Of a DNA stretch of 64,000 nt, positions 49,985 through 59,219 are shown piece after piece. The stretch spans positions 483,083 to 547,082 of the forward strand of contig NZ_BMNE01000006.1 of the NCBI RefSeq assembly GCF_014646295.1, read 5' to 3'. This stretch comes from Nocardia rhizosphaerihabitans. GTDB taxonomy: Bacteria; Actinomycetota; Actinomycetes; Mycobacteriales; Mycobacteriaceae. The notes beneath the pieces were generated by a model. That model did not search any database and had not been told where the DNA came from. It was given only the letters and a program-made list of their open reading frames with translations. Numbering within the stretch: position 1 is the stretch's first letter; every line of letters starts with the position of its first letter. A program made the position numbers and the translations under genes.

Positions 49985-50626
49985 ATGGAGTTCGATCAGC
50001 GGGAAACCGAAGCACGCGAGTTCGCCGTCGAGGCGCACGGCGACCAGCGCTACGGCGAACATCCCTACGTCACCCACCTGGCCGCGGTGCGGGCCGTGCT
50101 CGACGATTTCGGCTACAACGGCTCGCTCGCCGTCGCCGCCTGGCTCCACGACGTCGTCGAGGACACCCCCGTCACCGCCGAGGAGGTCGAATCCCGTTTC
50201 GGCCGTGAGGTTCTCGACCTCGTATGGGCGGTCACCGGCATCGGCCCCGACCGCAAGGCCCGAAACCTCGACGCCTACAGCAAGATCACCGCGCACCCGC
50301 CGGCCGTGATCCTGAAGCTGGCCGACCGCACCGCCAATGCCGAAGCCAGCCCGCCCGGCAGCAGCTGGATGGGCATGTACCGCACCGAACACCCCACCTT
50401 CAAGGCCCATCTGGGTGAGCTGCTCGCCGACGATCCGACGGTGGCCCGCATGTGGGAACGGCTCGAACGCAAACTGGATCTGTCGGTGGCGCCGCCGACA
50501 GATCGCTGGGCCGAGATCGACCGGCTCGCCGCGGCGGGCGACCACGCGGGGGCGATCGCCGCGGTTCAAGCCGCGTTCGACTGCAATCCCGGCGAGGCGG
50601 AACTCATCCTCGCCGAACGTTCCTGA
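49985..50626 (+). CDS. HD-domain phosphohydrolase (RelA/SpoT hydrolase-like, MESH1 type)
   Basis: 213 residues. Residues 1-150 are an HD domain: YGEHPYVTHLAAVRAVL, AAWLHDVVEDT (HDxxED metal motif) and VILKLADRTANAEAS (second Asp). These match the (p)ppGpp hydrolase part of RelA/SpoT and MESH1-like small alarmone hydrolases; the synthetase domain is absent. The last ~45 residues (AAAGDHAGAIAAVQAAFDC) resemble the ribosomal L7/L12 C-terminal pattern, a speculative link. GGGGGTG precedes ATG. Confidence 0.82.
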   Translation: MEFDQRETEAREFAVEAHGDQRYGEHPYVTHLAAVRAVLDDFGYNGSLAVAAWLHDVVEDTPVTAEEVESRFGREVLDLVWAVTGIGPDRKARNLDAYSKITAHPPAVILKLADRTANAEASPPGSSWMGMYRTEHPTFKAHLGELLADDPTVARMWERLERKLDLSVAPPTDRWAEIDRLAAAGDHAGAIAAVQAAFDCNPGEAELILAERS

Positions 50627-50859
50627 GCTGACTCGCACAGGCAGACGGCCCTCGATGTGCTGGGGGGCCGGACGCGGCGCAGCCACATAGCGAACTGACA
50701 CTCGCGGTTGATCGTCCGGGTGCTTGGTCGTCGGCCGGTCAACCGGTCGCATCCACTGCGTGCTGTTGGGCAGCGGCCGCGAGTTCGTCCTTCGGTCGTC
50801 ATGACCGAGCGCGCCGTCAGCGCCAGGTCGCCGTCATCCGTGCCGACGCGGGTGGTCGA
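50627..50859. other. Intergenic gap between HD and cutC genes
   Basis: 233 bases downstream of both convergent genes. Only short frames and no hairpin stronger than background; nothing recognisable. Confidence 0.5.
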
Positions 50860-51591
50860 TCAGCCGACCGAATTTACAGCCCGTAGCTGTGCGGCCGCCT
50901 CGGCCGCGAGCTCCTGATCCAGTTGCTCGTGACCGGAGGTGCCACCACCACCGGGCCCGCCGTCATCGGCGACGACGCGGCGAGCCGAGAGGTGCACCGC
51001 GTCGACGCCGGCGCGATGCAAGGCCGGTATATCGCCGACGGTGATCCCGCCACCGGCCATGATCTGGATCCGTCCGGCGGCGTGCGCGACCATTTCGGCG
51101 AGTTCGTCGAGACCGTCGGCGCAGCGTGCGGCGCCGCCGGAGGTAAGTACCCGGGTCATTCCCTGGGCCACCAAGGTGTCCACGGCGGCCGACCGGTCGC
51201 ATACCTGATCAATGGCGCGATGAAAGGTCAGTTCGATGTCATCGACCGCAGCACCGTCGAGCACACGCTCCAGCACCTCGACGTCGACCCGATGGTCAGC
51301 GGTGAGCGCCCCGACGACGAGTCCGGCCACTCCCGCCGACACAGCCGCCCGCGCATCGGCATTCATCACCGCGATCTCGTCGGCCTCGGCATACACGAAA
51401 CCGCCCGCCCGACAACGGATCAGCGCGTGCACCGGAATCCCGGTCGCCACCACCGCCTCGATCGTCCCGATGCTCGCGGTCAACCCGCCCGTACTGCCCA
51501 GCGCCGCACACAGTTCCACCCGATCCGCGCCGACCCGGCGGGCGCCGACCGCACCCGCCACATCCTGCACCGGGAACTCGAGCGCGGTCAT
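50860..51591 (-). CDS. cutC: CutC family protein
   Basis: 243-residue TIM-barrel protein of the CutC family. Motifs: GADRVELCAALGSTGGLTAS, ALIRCRAGGFVY, FHRAIDQVCD, GMTRVLTSGGAA and IMAGGGITVGDIPAL. The family was named for copper tolerance in E. coli, but that phenotype was later traced largely to a small RNA in the gene's 3' end, so the biochemical role is open. It starts one base after nagB stops and is the last gene of the amino-sugar operon, which hints at a carbohydrate role. Confidence 0.93.
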   Translation of the reverse strand: MTALEFPVQDVAGAVGARRVGADRVELCAALGSTGGLTASIGTIEAVVATGIPVHALIRCRAGGFVYAEADEIAVMNADARAAVSAGVAGLVVGALTADHRVDVEVLERVLDGAAVDDIELTFHRAIDQVCDRSAAVDTLVAQGMTRVLTSGGAARCADGLDELAEMVAHAAGRIQIMAGGGITVGDIPALHRAGVDAVHLSARRVVADDGGPGGGGTSGHEQLDQELAAEAAAQLRAVNSVG

Positions 51592-51592
51592 C

Positions 51593-52372
51593 TCAGAACG
51601 ACTGCCAGGCAGGCTTGTTCGCCAGCGCGTACTTGTAGTAGTCGGCCAGCTTCAGCTTGCTCGCCGCCGCCTCGTCGATCACCACGGTGACGTGCCGATG
51701 CCACTGCATGACCGAGGCCGGGCAGAACGCCGACAGCGGACCCTCCGCCGCGGCGGCGATGGCGTCGGCCTTGCCCGCACCGAGCGCGATCATCACCAGA
51801 TGTCCGGCTTCACCGATGGTGCCGAGGCCCTGGGTGAGCACGTGATGGGGCACATTCTCGGGGCCGTCGAAAAAGCGGGCATTGTCCTTGCGCGTCTGCT
51901 CGGTCAGCGTCTTCACCCTGGTCCGGGAGGTCAGCGCCGACCCGGGCTCGTTGAACCCGATGTGCCCGTCGGTGCCGATGCCGAGCAACTGCACATCGAC
52001 CCCACCCGCAGCGGCGATCGCCGCGTCATAGCGCCTGCCCTCGCCCGCGATGTCGCCCGCCTCGCCGTTCGGGCTCAGCACGCGCGCCGGATCGAGATTC
52101 ACATGGTCGACGAACTCCGAGCGGATCACCGAGAAATACGACTGCGGATGCTCTTTCGGCAGCCCGACGTACTCGTCGAGCAGGAACGCGCTCGCCGTCG
52201 AGAAGTCGATCTCACCCTCGCGATACCGCCGCGCCAGCTCCTGGTAACTGCCCAGCGGCGACGACCCGGTGGCCAGACCGAGGATCGCGTTCCCGCGCTC
52301 CACATACCCGCCGACGATATCGGCGACCGTCGTAGCCACCTCGTGTTCGTCCGCCCGGATCACGATCTCCAT
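51593..52372 (-). CDS. nagB: Glucosamine-6-phosphate deaminase
   Basis: 259 residues. Converts glucosamine-6-phosphate to fructose-6-phosphate and ammonium. Motifs: LGLATGSSPLGSY (phosphate loop), FLLDEYVGLP (catalytic Asp), SYFSVI, LLGIGTDGHIGFNEPG (active-site Asp/His/Glu) and VMIALGAGKADA. ATG 52372 shares one base with the nagA stop (TGATG), and GGAAGGAA lies 5 bases upstream. Part of the ptsI-nagA-nagB-cutC operon. Confidence 0.97.
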   Translation of the reverse strand: MEIVIRADEHEVATTVADIVGGYVERGNAILGLATGSSPLGSYQELARRYREGEIDFSTASAFLLDEYVGLPKEHPQSYFSVIRSEFVDHVNLDPARVLSPNGEAGDIAGEGRRYDAAIAAAGGVDVQLLGIGTDGHIGFNEPGSALTSRTRVKTLTEQTRKDNARFFDGPENVPHHVLTQGLGTIGEAGHLVMIALGAGKADAIAAAAEGPLSAFCPASVMQWHRHVTVVIDEAAASKLKLADYYKYALANKPAWQSF

Positions 52373-53544
52373 CAGATTCCTTCCGTTCCGGCGACGAACA
52401 CCCGCCGCGGCTGCAATGACTGGTCGGTGACGAGAAGGTCGGCGCGCGCACCGACCGAGAGGACGCCGCGGTCGTGGAGACCGAGCACCTGGGCGGGAGT
52501 GCGGGTGGCGGTGGTGACCGCGTCGGCGAGCGGGATTCCCGCGTGCTGAACCGTCCACCGCAGCACATCGAGCAATCGGGCGGTCCCGCCCGCGATCGCA
52601 CCCGGAGCTCCGTCGGCAGTGGCGAGCCGGGCGACACCGTCGCGCACCCGCACATCCAGCGCGCCCAACTGGTAGTCGCCGTCACCCAACCCGGCAGCCG
52701 CCATCGCATCGGACACCAGCGCGATCTGCCCCGGCCCGACCGTATCGAACACCATCGCCACGGTCTCCGGCGCCAAATGCACTCCATCGGCGATCAATTC
52801 GACCACCATGTCCCCACGCCCGGCGGCAGCCAGGCAGGCGGCGACCGGCCCGGGGGAGCGGTGATGCAGGCCGGGCATCCCGTTGAACAGGTGCGTCGCG
52901 GTGATCGGCCCGCCGATCGCATCCGCGATCCGCGCCGAGGTCGTGGCGGCATCCGCATCGGTGTGCCCGAGACTCGGCAGCACATCGTTGCGCCGCATGG
53001 CGGCGAGCAGTTCCTCGAAGTGCGCGGTCTCCGGCGCGAGAGTCATCGATCGGACGGTGCCACGCGACGCCGCGAAGATCCGCTCGAACAACATCGGATC
53101 ACCGGGGATGATCGCCGCGGGATCCTGTGCGCCACAGCGGGTCGCATTGATGAACGGCCCTTCCAGGTGGATTCCGAGCAGCTGCCCCTCATCCACGAGA
53201 TCGGCGAGCATGCCCGCCTGCCGGATCAACACCTCCGGCCGCGCCGACACCAGACTTCCGAGCAACCCGGTACTGCCGTGACCACGATGATCCGCCGCAG
53301 CGACCCGCGCCCCCGCCGCATCGGCATTGGGAAACCCGAACCCACCACCACCGTGACAGTGCACGTCGATCAGCCCCGGCAGCACCAGATCGTCACCAGC
53401 CGGCGGACGTTGCTCAGCCGAAGGATAGTCCACCGCCGCACCGACCCAGGTAATCCGGCCATCCGCGAATTCGACCACCCCATCTGCGATCTCGCCGCCG
53501 GATACCCCGACGAGCCGCCCCCGCACCACACCCTGTGCAATCAC
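52372..53544 (-). CDS. nagA: N-acetylglucosamine-6-phosphate deacetylase
   Basis: 390 residues, amidohydrolase fold. Removes acetate from GlcNAc-6-phosphate, feeding NagB. Metal and active-site motifs: LIDVHCHGGGGFGF, LGIHLEGPFIN (Glu ligand), SLGHTDAD (His), ITATHLFNGMPGLHHR (His) and LVSDAMAAAG (catalytic Asp). The GTG at 53544 overlaps the stop of the 106-residue gene upstream (GTGA) and has CAGGGG about 8 bases before it. Confidence 0.96.
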   Translation of the reverse strand: MIAQGVVRGRLVGVSGGEIADGVVEFADGRITWVGAAVDYPSAEQRPPAGDDLVLPGLIDVHCHGGGGFGFPNADAAGARVAAADHRGHGSTGLLGSLVSARPEVLIRQAGMLADLVDEGQLLGIHLEGPFINATRCGAQDPAAIIPGDPMLFERIFAASRGTVRSMTLAPETAHFEELLAAMRRNDVLPSLGHTDADAATTSARIADAIGGPITATHLFNGMPGLHHRSPGPVAACLAAAGRGDMVVELIADGVHLAPETVAMVFDTVGPGQIALVSDAMAAAGLGDGDYQLGALDVRVRDGVARLATADGAPGAIAGGTARLLDVLRWTVQHAGIPLADAVTTATRTPAQVLGLHDRGVLSVGARADLLVTDQSLQPRRVFVAGTEGI

Positions 53545-53861
53545 GGCGCCGACCCCTGCCGGGAGTCTGACGACCACGAAGACTCGTGCCGGCCGACCGG
53601 CCGCCGCCTCGCATCCTGCTGGTTCGGTCGCGCCGCCGAATCGGCTCGAGTGTCGGACCGCCCCCCGGTCCACGGCCGAGCGACCGATCGCCACCCGGCG
53701 ATGAGCGCGACATCGACGGTTCCGAACGAGGCGTGGAGGCACTCTCGCCAGGCTCCGCGTGCCGCGCTGATCACCGCACCCTGAACGAACGACGCCCGCA
53801 GACAACCGTCGTGCAGCGGCCCGGCCACCGGCCGAACCGCACGCACCGTCCTCCGACTCAT
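53541..53861 (-). CDS. Unknown 106-residue protein inside the nag operon
   Basis: The frame fits exactly between ptsI and nagA: its ATG overlaps the ptsI stop (ATGA) and its TGA overlaps the nagA GTG (GTGA). Such double 4-base overlaps argue for coupled translation of a real gene. Residues ~1-65 look foldable (GPLHDGCLRASFVQGAVISAA; GTVDVALIAGWRS); the last 40 are Arg/Ser/Gln-rich and disordered-looking. Third-position GC is lower than in neighbours. No family recognised; a decayed gene kept for coupling is the alternative. Confidence 0.5.
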   Translation of the reverse strand: MSRRTVRAVRPVAGPLHDGCLRASFVQGAVISAARGAWRECLHASFGTVDVALIAGWRSVARPWTGGRSDTRADSAARPNQQDARRRPVGRHESSWSSDSRQGSAP

Positions 53862-55522
53862 GCCCGCCCGACGATCGCCGCGACCGCCTCACGCGCCAAC
53901 TGCGGATTCCTGGCCGCACACGCGACATCCGCCGCATCCCGGCACTTTTCGATATCCACGGCCGACAACGCCGCCCGCACCGCGGGCAGCGCAGGCACCG
54001 ACATCGACAGACTCGTCACCCCGAGCCCGACCAGCACCGGCGCCAGCGTCGGATCCGACGCGGCCTCACCACACACCCCGACCGGCTTCCCGGCCGCCGC
54101 CCCCGCCGCACCCACCATCGCGATCAGATCGAGCACCGCGGGCTGCCACGGATCGAGCAGGTGCGCGAGCCCACCCGCCATCCGGTCGACCGCGCACGTG
54201 TACTGGCTGAGGTCGTTGGTACCGATGCTGACGAAGTCGAGGTGGGTGAGCAGATCGGACGCCCGCAGCGCCGCCGCCGGAATCTCGATCATCGCACCCA
54301 CCTTGCGCAGCCCCGATTCCCGTGCGAGCGCGGCGAATCCGGCGGCCTCGTCGGCGGTGGCGACCATCGGCGCCATCACCCACAGCTCGGCCCCGGTCGC
54401 CTCGCCCGCCCTGGCCAGCGCGGTGAGCTGGGTGGCCAGGGTATCCGGGAACACCGTCCCGATCCGCAGTCCACGCACACCCAGCGCGGGATTCTCCTCG
54501 GTCCCCAGGTCGAGGAACGGCAACGGCTTGTCCGAGCCGGCATCGAGCGTGCGAACCACCACCTTGCGCCCGGCGAACTGCTCGAGAACTGTTGTGTAGG
54601 AGGCGATCTGCTCATCCAGACTCGGCGCCGTCGCCTTGCCGAGATACATGAACTCGGTGCGGAACAACCCGACACCCTCACTGTCGACCGGCCCCGCCTT
54701 CTCGGCATCGTCGACAGTCCCGATATTCACCAGCAACTGCACCGGCGTGCCGTCGGCTGTATGCCCCGGTCCACTGGCCGCGGCCAGCCGCGCCGCATCC
54801 GCCGCCGCCTGCTCGACAGCCGCCTTCTGCCGCAACGGACTCGGATCGATCACCACATCACCGGTACTGCCGTCGAGCAGCACCGGCGCGTCCTCGACGA
54901 GCCGATCGGTATCGGGACAGTTCACCACCGCGGGCAACCCCAGCGACTTCGCGAGAATCGCGGTGTGACTGGTCGGCCCACCCTCGGTGGTCAGCAGCCC
55001 GACCACATCGCTGTCACCGAGCATCGCCGTGTCCGCCGGCGCGAGGTCCCGCGCGACCAGGATGAACGGATACCCCGGCTCCGGAATGCCCGGCATCGGT
55101 TCCCCGAGCAACACCGCGACGGTCCGCCCGCCGATATCGCGCAGGTCGGTCGCCCGCTCGGCCATGTACCCGCCGAGCGCCTCGAGCTTGTCGCAGAACC
55201 CCTCGAACGCCAGGTGCACCGCGTGCGCCGTCGGCATCCCGTCGGCCAGCTGCTTCTCGGTGGCGGCGACGATGCCCGGATCACGGGCCATCGTCGCCGA
55301 CATCGACAAGATCTCCGCCGCGACACCACTCACGCGCCCGGCCCTGGCCTGCATCTCGTCGGCCACGCCACCGAGCGCCGCCTTGACCCGGGCCAGCTCC
55401 TCGTCGACCGACCCGCCGACCGGATCCAGCGGCGAGGTCGCCAGCTGCGAACCGAACCGCAACCACGGCGCGCACGCGACACCGGGGCTCACCCCGAGCC
55501 CACGGATCAGCTGCTCGCCCAT
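53858..55522 (-). CDS. ptsI: Phosphoenolpyruvate-protein phosphotransferase (PTS enzyme I)
   Basis: 554 residues. Transfers phosphate from PEP to HPr. The phosphohistidine loop is GGPTSHTAILAK (His near 190). The PEP-binding barrel has GVGLFRTEFMYLG, VVVRTLDAGSDKPLPF, ALGVRGLRI, SIGTNDLSQYT and the catalytic-Cys loop GVCGEAASDP. ATG 55522 overlaps the HPr stop by one base (TGATG). Slightly shorter than E. coli EI (575). General PTS enzyme, here embedded in the GlcNAc operon, so perhaps the only EI gene of the strain. Confidence 0.97.
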   Translation of the reverse strand: MGEQLIRGLGVSPGVACAPWLRFGSQLATSPLDPVGGSVDEELARVKAALGGVADEMQARAGRVSGVAAEILSMSATMARDPGIVAATEKQLADGMPTAHAVHLAFEGFCDKLEALGGYMAERATDLRDIGGRTVAVLLGEPMPGIPEPGYPFILVARDLAPADTAMLGDSDVVGLLTTEGGPTSHTAILAKSLGLPAVVNCPDTDRLVEDAPVLLDGSTGDVVIDPSPLRQKAAVEQAAADAARLAAASGPGHTADGTPVQLLVNIGTVDDAEKAGPVDSEGVGLFRTEFMYLGKATAPSLDEQIASYTTVLEQFAGRKVVVRTLDAGSDKPLPFLDLGTEENPALGVRGLRIGTVFPDTLATQLTALARAGEATGAELWVMAPMVATADEAAGFAALARESGLRKVGAMIEIPAAALRASDLLTHLDFVSIGTNDLSQYTCAVDRMAGGLAHLLDPWQPAVLDLIAMVGAAGAAAGKPVGVCGEAASDPTLAPVLVGLGVTSLSMSVPALPAVRAALSAVDIEKCRDAADVACAARNPQLAREAVAAIVGRA

Positions 55523-55782
55523 CAGGCGGCGTCCAGATCCGAGGCCACGAGCTCGGCCAGGCTGTCCAGGACCGCGTCGTCGTCGGCGTGCAGGGTGACC
55601 TCGGCGCCGTGGCCCGCGCCCAGCGTCATCACCGCGAGCACACTCGCCGCGTCGACCGGTTCACCACCTCCCACCGAGATCCGCACCGGCACCCCGGTGG
55701 CCTGCACGGCCTGGGTGAATTTCGCGGCGGGGCGGGCATGCAGCCCCACCTCGGATCCGACGACGACTGTGCGGGTGGTCAT
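55522..55782 (-). CDS. ptsH: PTS phosphocarrier protein HPr
   Basis: 86 residues. The active-site His lies in GLHARPAAKF (about residue 14). The position equivalent to the regulatory Ser46 is occupied in DAASVLAVMTLG, so HPr kinase-type control is possible in principle, but no kinase gene is here. ATG 55782 is preferred; a GTG at 55794 would overlap the EIIC end and add four residues. Starts 4 bases after the EIIC stop. Confidence 0.95.
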   Translation of the reverse strand: MTTRTVVVGSEVGLHARPAAKFTQAVQATGVPVRISVGGGEPVDAASVLAVMTLGAGHGAEVTLHADDDAVLDSLAELVASDLDAA

Positions 55783-55786
55783 GGCC

Positions 55787-57133
<1,347 letters not shown>

Positions 57134-57210
57134 GTCGACCTTCTTCGTGCCGGGTTTGCCGGCGGTCTCGGCGAGCCGGACGGACTTACGAGCCTGTCCG
57201 GGTTAACTGT

Positions 57211-57267
57211 TGTGAACCGGTCACCCTGACGGGTACTGTCCGGTCATAACCAGTTGTAAGTTTGACC
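57211..57267. promoter_or_regulatory. Divergent nag promoter region with two inverted repeats
   Basis: Between EIIC and EIIB lie GTGA(A)CCGGTCAC (57212-57224) and a 26-base repeat with GGTCATAAC and GTTTGACC arms (57242-57267). Both share GGTCA half-sites, as might bind one GntR- or TetR-type regulator. They do not match the DasR consensus well. Confidence 0.4.
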
Positions 57268-57361
57268 AGGTGGCTACCGGATGTCAACCGCGAAATATGA
57301 CGTGGCGCACATTCGAGGCTCCCATACTGGAACCGGCAACCACCGCGGAAAGGGAGAACAC

Positions 57362-57592
57362 ATGTCCAAAGCGGAAGCGATCGTCAAGGGTCTGGGCGGC
57401 GCCGACAACATCGTCGAGATCGAAGCCTGCATCACCCGGTTGCGCACCGAGGTGAAGGACGGCGGCAAGGTCGACGAGGCCGCGCTCAAGGCCGCGGGCG
57501 CGCACGGCGTCCTCAAGTCGGGCACGGTCGTGCAGGTCGTCGTCGGCCCCGAGGCGGACACCCTCGCCGAGGACATCGAGGACATCCTGTGA
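57362..57592 (+). CDS. nagF: PTS EIIB, N-acetylglucosamine type
   Basis: 76-residue stand-alone EIIB domain. The phosphorylated Cys is in EIEACITRLRTEV (about residue 20), with the family opening AEAIVKGLGGADNI and the HGVLKSGTVVQVVVG end. Similar to Streptomyces NagF/MalX2-type proteins. ATG 57362 has GAAAGGGAG 5 bases upstream. Its stop overlaps the EIIA start (GTGA). Confidence 0.94.
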   Translation: MSKAEAIVKGLGGADNIVEIEACITRLRTEVKDGGKVDEAALKAAGAHGVLKSGTVVQVVVGPEADTLAEDIEDIL

Positions 57593-58044
57593 GTGTGCCG
57601 GTCCTCGCCCCGCTCGCAGGCAAGGTCGTCGCCCTCACCGACGTCCCCGACCCGGTCTTCGCCGGTCAGATCGTCGGCGCGGGCGTGGCCATCGACCCCG
57701 ACCGCACCCGCGGCACCCTCACGGTCACCGCCCCCATCGCGGGCAAGATCCTGAAACTGCACCCCCACGCCTTCGTCATCCTGGGCAGCGGCGTCGGCGT
57801 GCTCGTCCACCTGGGCATCGACACCGTGAAGCTCAAGGGCGAAGGCTTCGGACTCCTGGCCGCCGAAGGCGACGAAGTCGTCGCGGGCGCCCCGATCGTC
57901 ACCTTCGACCCCACCGAAATCGCCGCCACCGGCAACTCCCCGATCTGCCCGATCGTCGTGATGGACTCCCCGAAGGACTCGATCACCAGCGACGCCATCG
58001 GCACCGACGTGGATCCCGGCGCCCTGCTGTTCGATTCGCCGTAG
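57589..58044 (+). CDS. crr: PTS EIIA, glucose type (Crr-like)
   Basis: 151 residues. Both active-site histidines of the EIIA-Glc fold are visible: HPHAFVI (His near 66) and GVGVLVHLGIDTVKL (phosphorylated His near 81). Opening VLAPLAGKVVALTDVPDPVFAG and IGKI-like VTAPIAGKI are standard. It relays phosphate from HPr to NagF and may also regulate other processes. GTG start overlapping nagF by 4 bases. Confidence 0.95.
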   Translation: MSVPVLAPLAGKVVALTDVPDPVFAGQIVGAGVAIDPDRTRGTLTVTAPIAGKILKLHPHAFVILGSGVGVLVHLGIDTVKLKGEGFGLLAAEGDEVVAGAPIVTFDPTEIAATGNSPICPIVVMDSPKDSITSDAIGTDVDPGALLFDSP

Positions 58045-58049
58045 GCGAT

Positions 58050-58076
58050 CAGCTGACGCGCTCGCAGCGTCAGCTG
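58050..58076 (+). terminator. Terminator after crr
   Basis: CAGCTGACGC/GCGTCAGCTG 10-bp stem with a 7-base loop, 5 bases past the stop, followed by GGTTTC. Confidence 0.65.
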
Positions 58077-58160
58077 GTTTCGCAACCGATCCAGTCGGAT
58101 GAACCCTTCGACTCGCCGTTGCGTAGTTCGTGGCAACGGGCCATCACGAAAGGACCGGCA

Positions 58161-59219
58161 GTGAGCGCAGTGGAACAGACCAGTGAGCAGTTCGCCGACC
58201 GGTTGTTCGGTGCGGCGCTCGGCACCATCGACCTCCTGGCCGTGCACCTCGGCGATCGGCTCGGCTGGTATCGGGCGCTGGCCGATGGCGGCCCCGCCGA
58301 CGCGGTCGAGCTGACCGAGCGCGCAGGCGGCGACCTCCGGTACGCCCAGGAGTGGCTGGAGCAGCAGGCCGCGACCGGCATCCTGACCGTCGGCGACGAC
58401 GGCAGGTTCGAGCTCCCGGCCGGCGCGGCGGACGTACTGACCGACCAGAACAGCCTCAATTACCTTGCGCCACTGGCCCGAATGCTCGCCGGTGCCGCCG
58501 TCCAACTGCCCGCACTGGTCCGCGCCTACCGCAAGGGTGGTGGCGTCGGCTGGTCCGAATACGGCGCCGACATGCGCGAATCACAGTCCGACATGAACCG
58601 TCCCTGGTTCGAACGCCGCCTGGCCACCGACCTCGCCCGCGTCGAGGACGTCCACGCGATCCTGTCCCGCCCCGGCGCCCGCGTCGCCGATGTCGGTTCC
58701 GGCGGCGGCTGGTCATCGATCGCACTGGCCCGCGCCTACCCCGATCTGACGGTCGACGGCTACGACATCGACCAGCCCTCGGTCGAGATGGCCCGCGTCA
58801 ATGCCCGCGACCTCGGCGACCGCGTCAGCTTCCACCACGCCGACGCGGCGACGGACCTCCCCGAATCCACCTACGACGCTGTCTTCGCCTTCGAATGCCT
58901 GCACGACATGCCGCACCCGGTGGATGTCCTGACCGCGGTACGCAAGTCCCTGCGCCCATACGGCGCGGCGATCGTGATGGACGAAGCCGTCGCCCCGGAG
59001 TTCACCGCACCGGCCAGCGATATCGATCGCCTCATGTACGGCTTCAGCCTGCTGATCTGCCTGCCCGACGGCATGGCGCACCCTGGTTCGGCGGGCACCG
59101 GCACGGTCATGCGCACCGCGAAGCTGGCCGACTACGCCGCCAAGGCAGGCTTCGCCGCCGTCGATGTCCTCCCGATCGAGGAGTTCGGATTCTGGCGCTT
59201 CTACCGGCTGACGGCCTGA
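58161..59219 (+). CDS. SAM-dependent methyltransferase with winged-helix-like N-terminus
   Basis: 352 residues. The N-terminal ~110 residues (LGTIDLLAVHLGDRLGWYRALADGG; ELTERAGGDLRYAQEWLEQQAATGIL) match the DNA-binding-like dimerisation domain common in actinobacterial methyltransferases. The catalytic domain has RVADVGSGGGWSSIALA, VDGYDIDQPSVEMA and YDAVFAFECLHDMPHP. Substrate unknown. GTG 58161 has GAAAGGACC 8 bases upstream. Its last 19 bases overlap the convergent helicase gene. Confidence 0.9.
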   Translation: MSAVEQTSEQFADRLFGAALGTIDLLAVHLGDRLGWYRALADGGPADAVELTERAGGDLRYAQEWLEQQAATGILTVGDDGRFELPAGAADVLTDQNSLNYLAPLARMLAGAAVQLPALVRAYRKGGGVGWSEYGADMRESQSDMNRPWFERRLATDLARVEDVHAILSRPGARVADVGSGGGWSSIALARAYPDLTVDGYDIDQPSVEMARVNARDLGDRVSFHHADAATDLPESTYDAVFAFECLHDMPHPVDVLTAVRKSLRPYGAAIVMDEAVAPEFTAPASDIDRLMYGFSLLICLPDGMAHPGSAGTGTVMRTAKLADYAAKAGFAAVDVLPIEEFGFWRFYRLTA

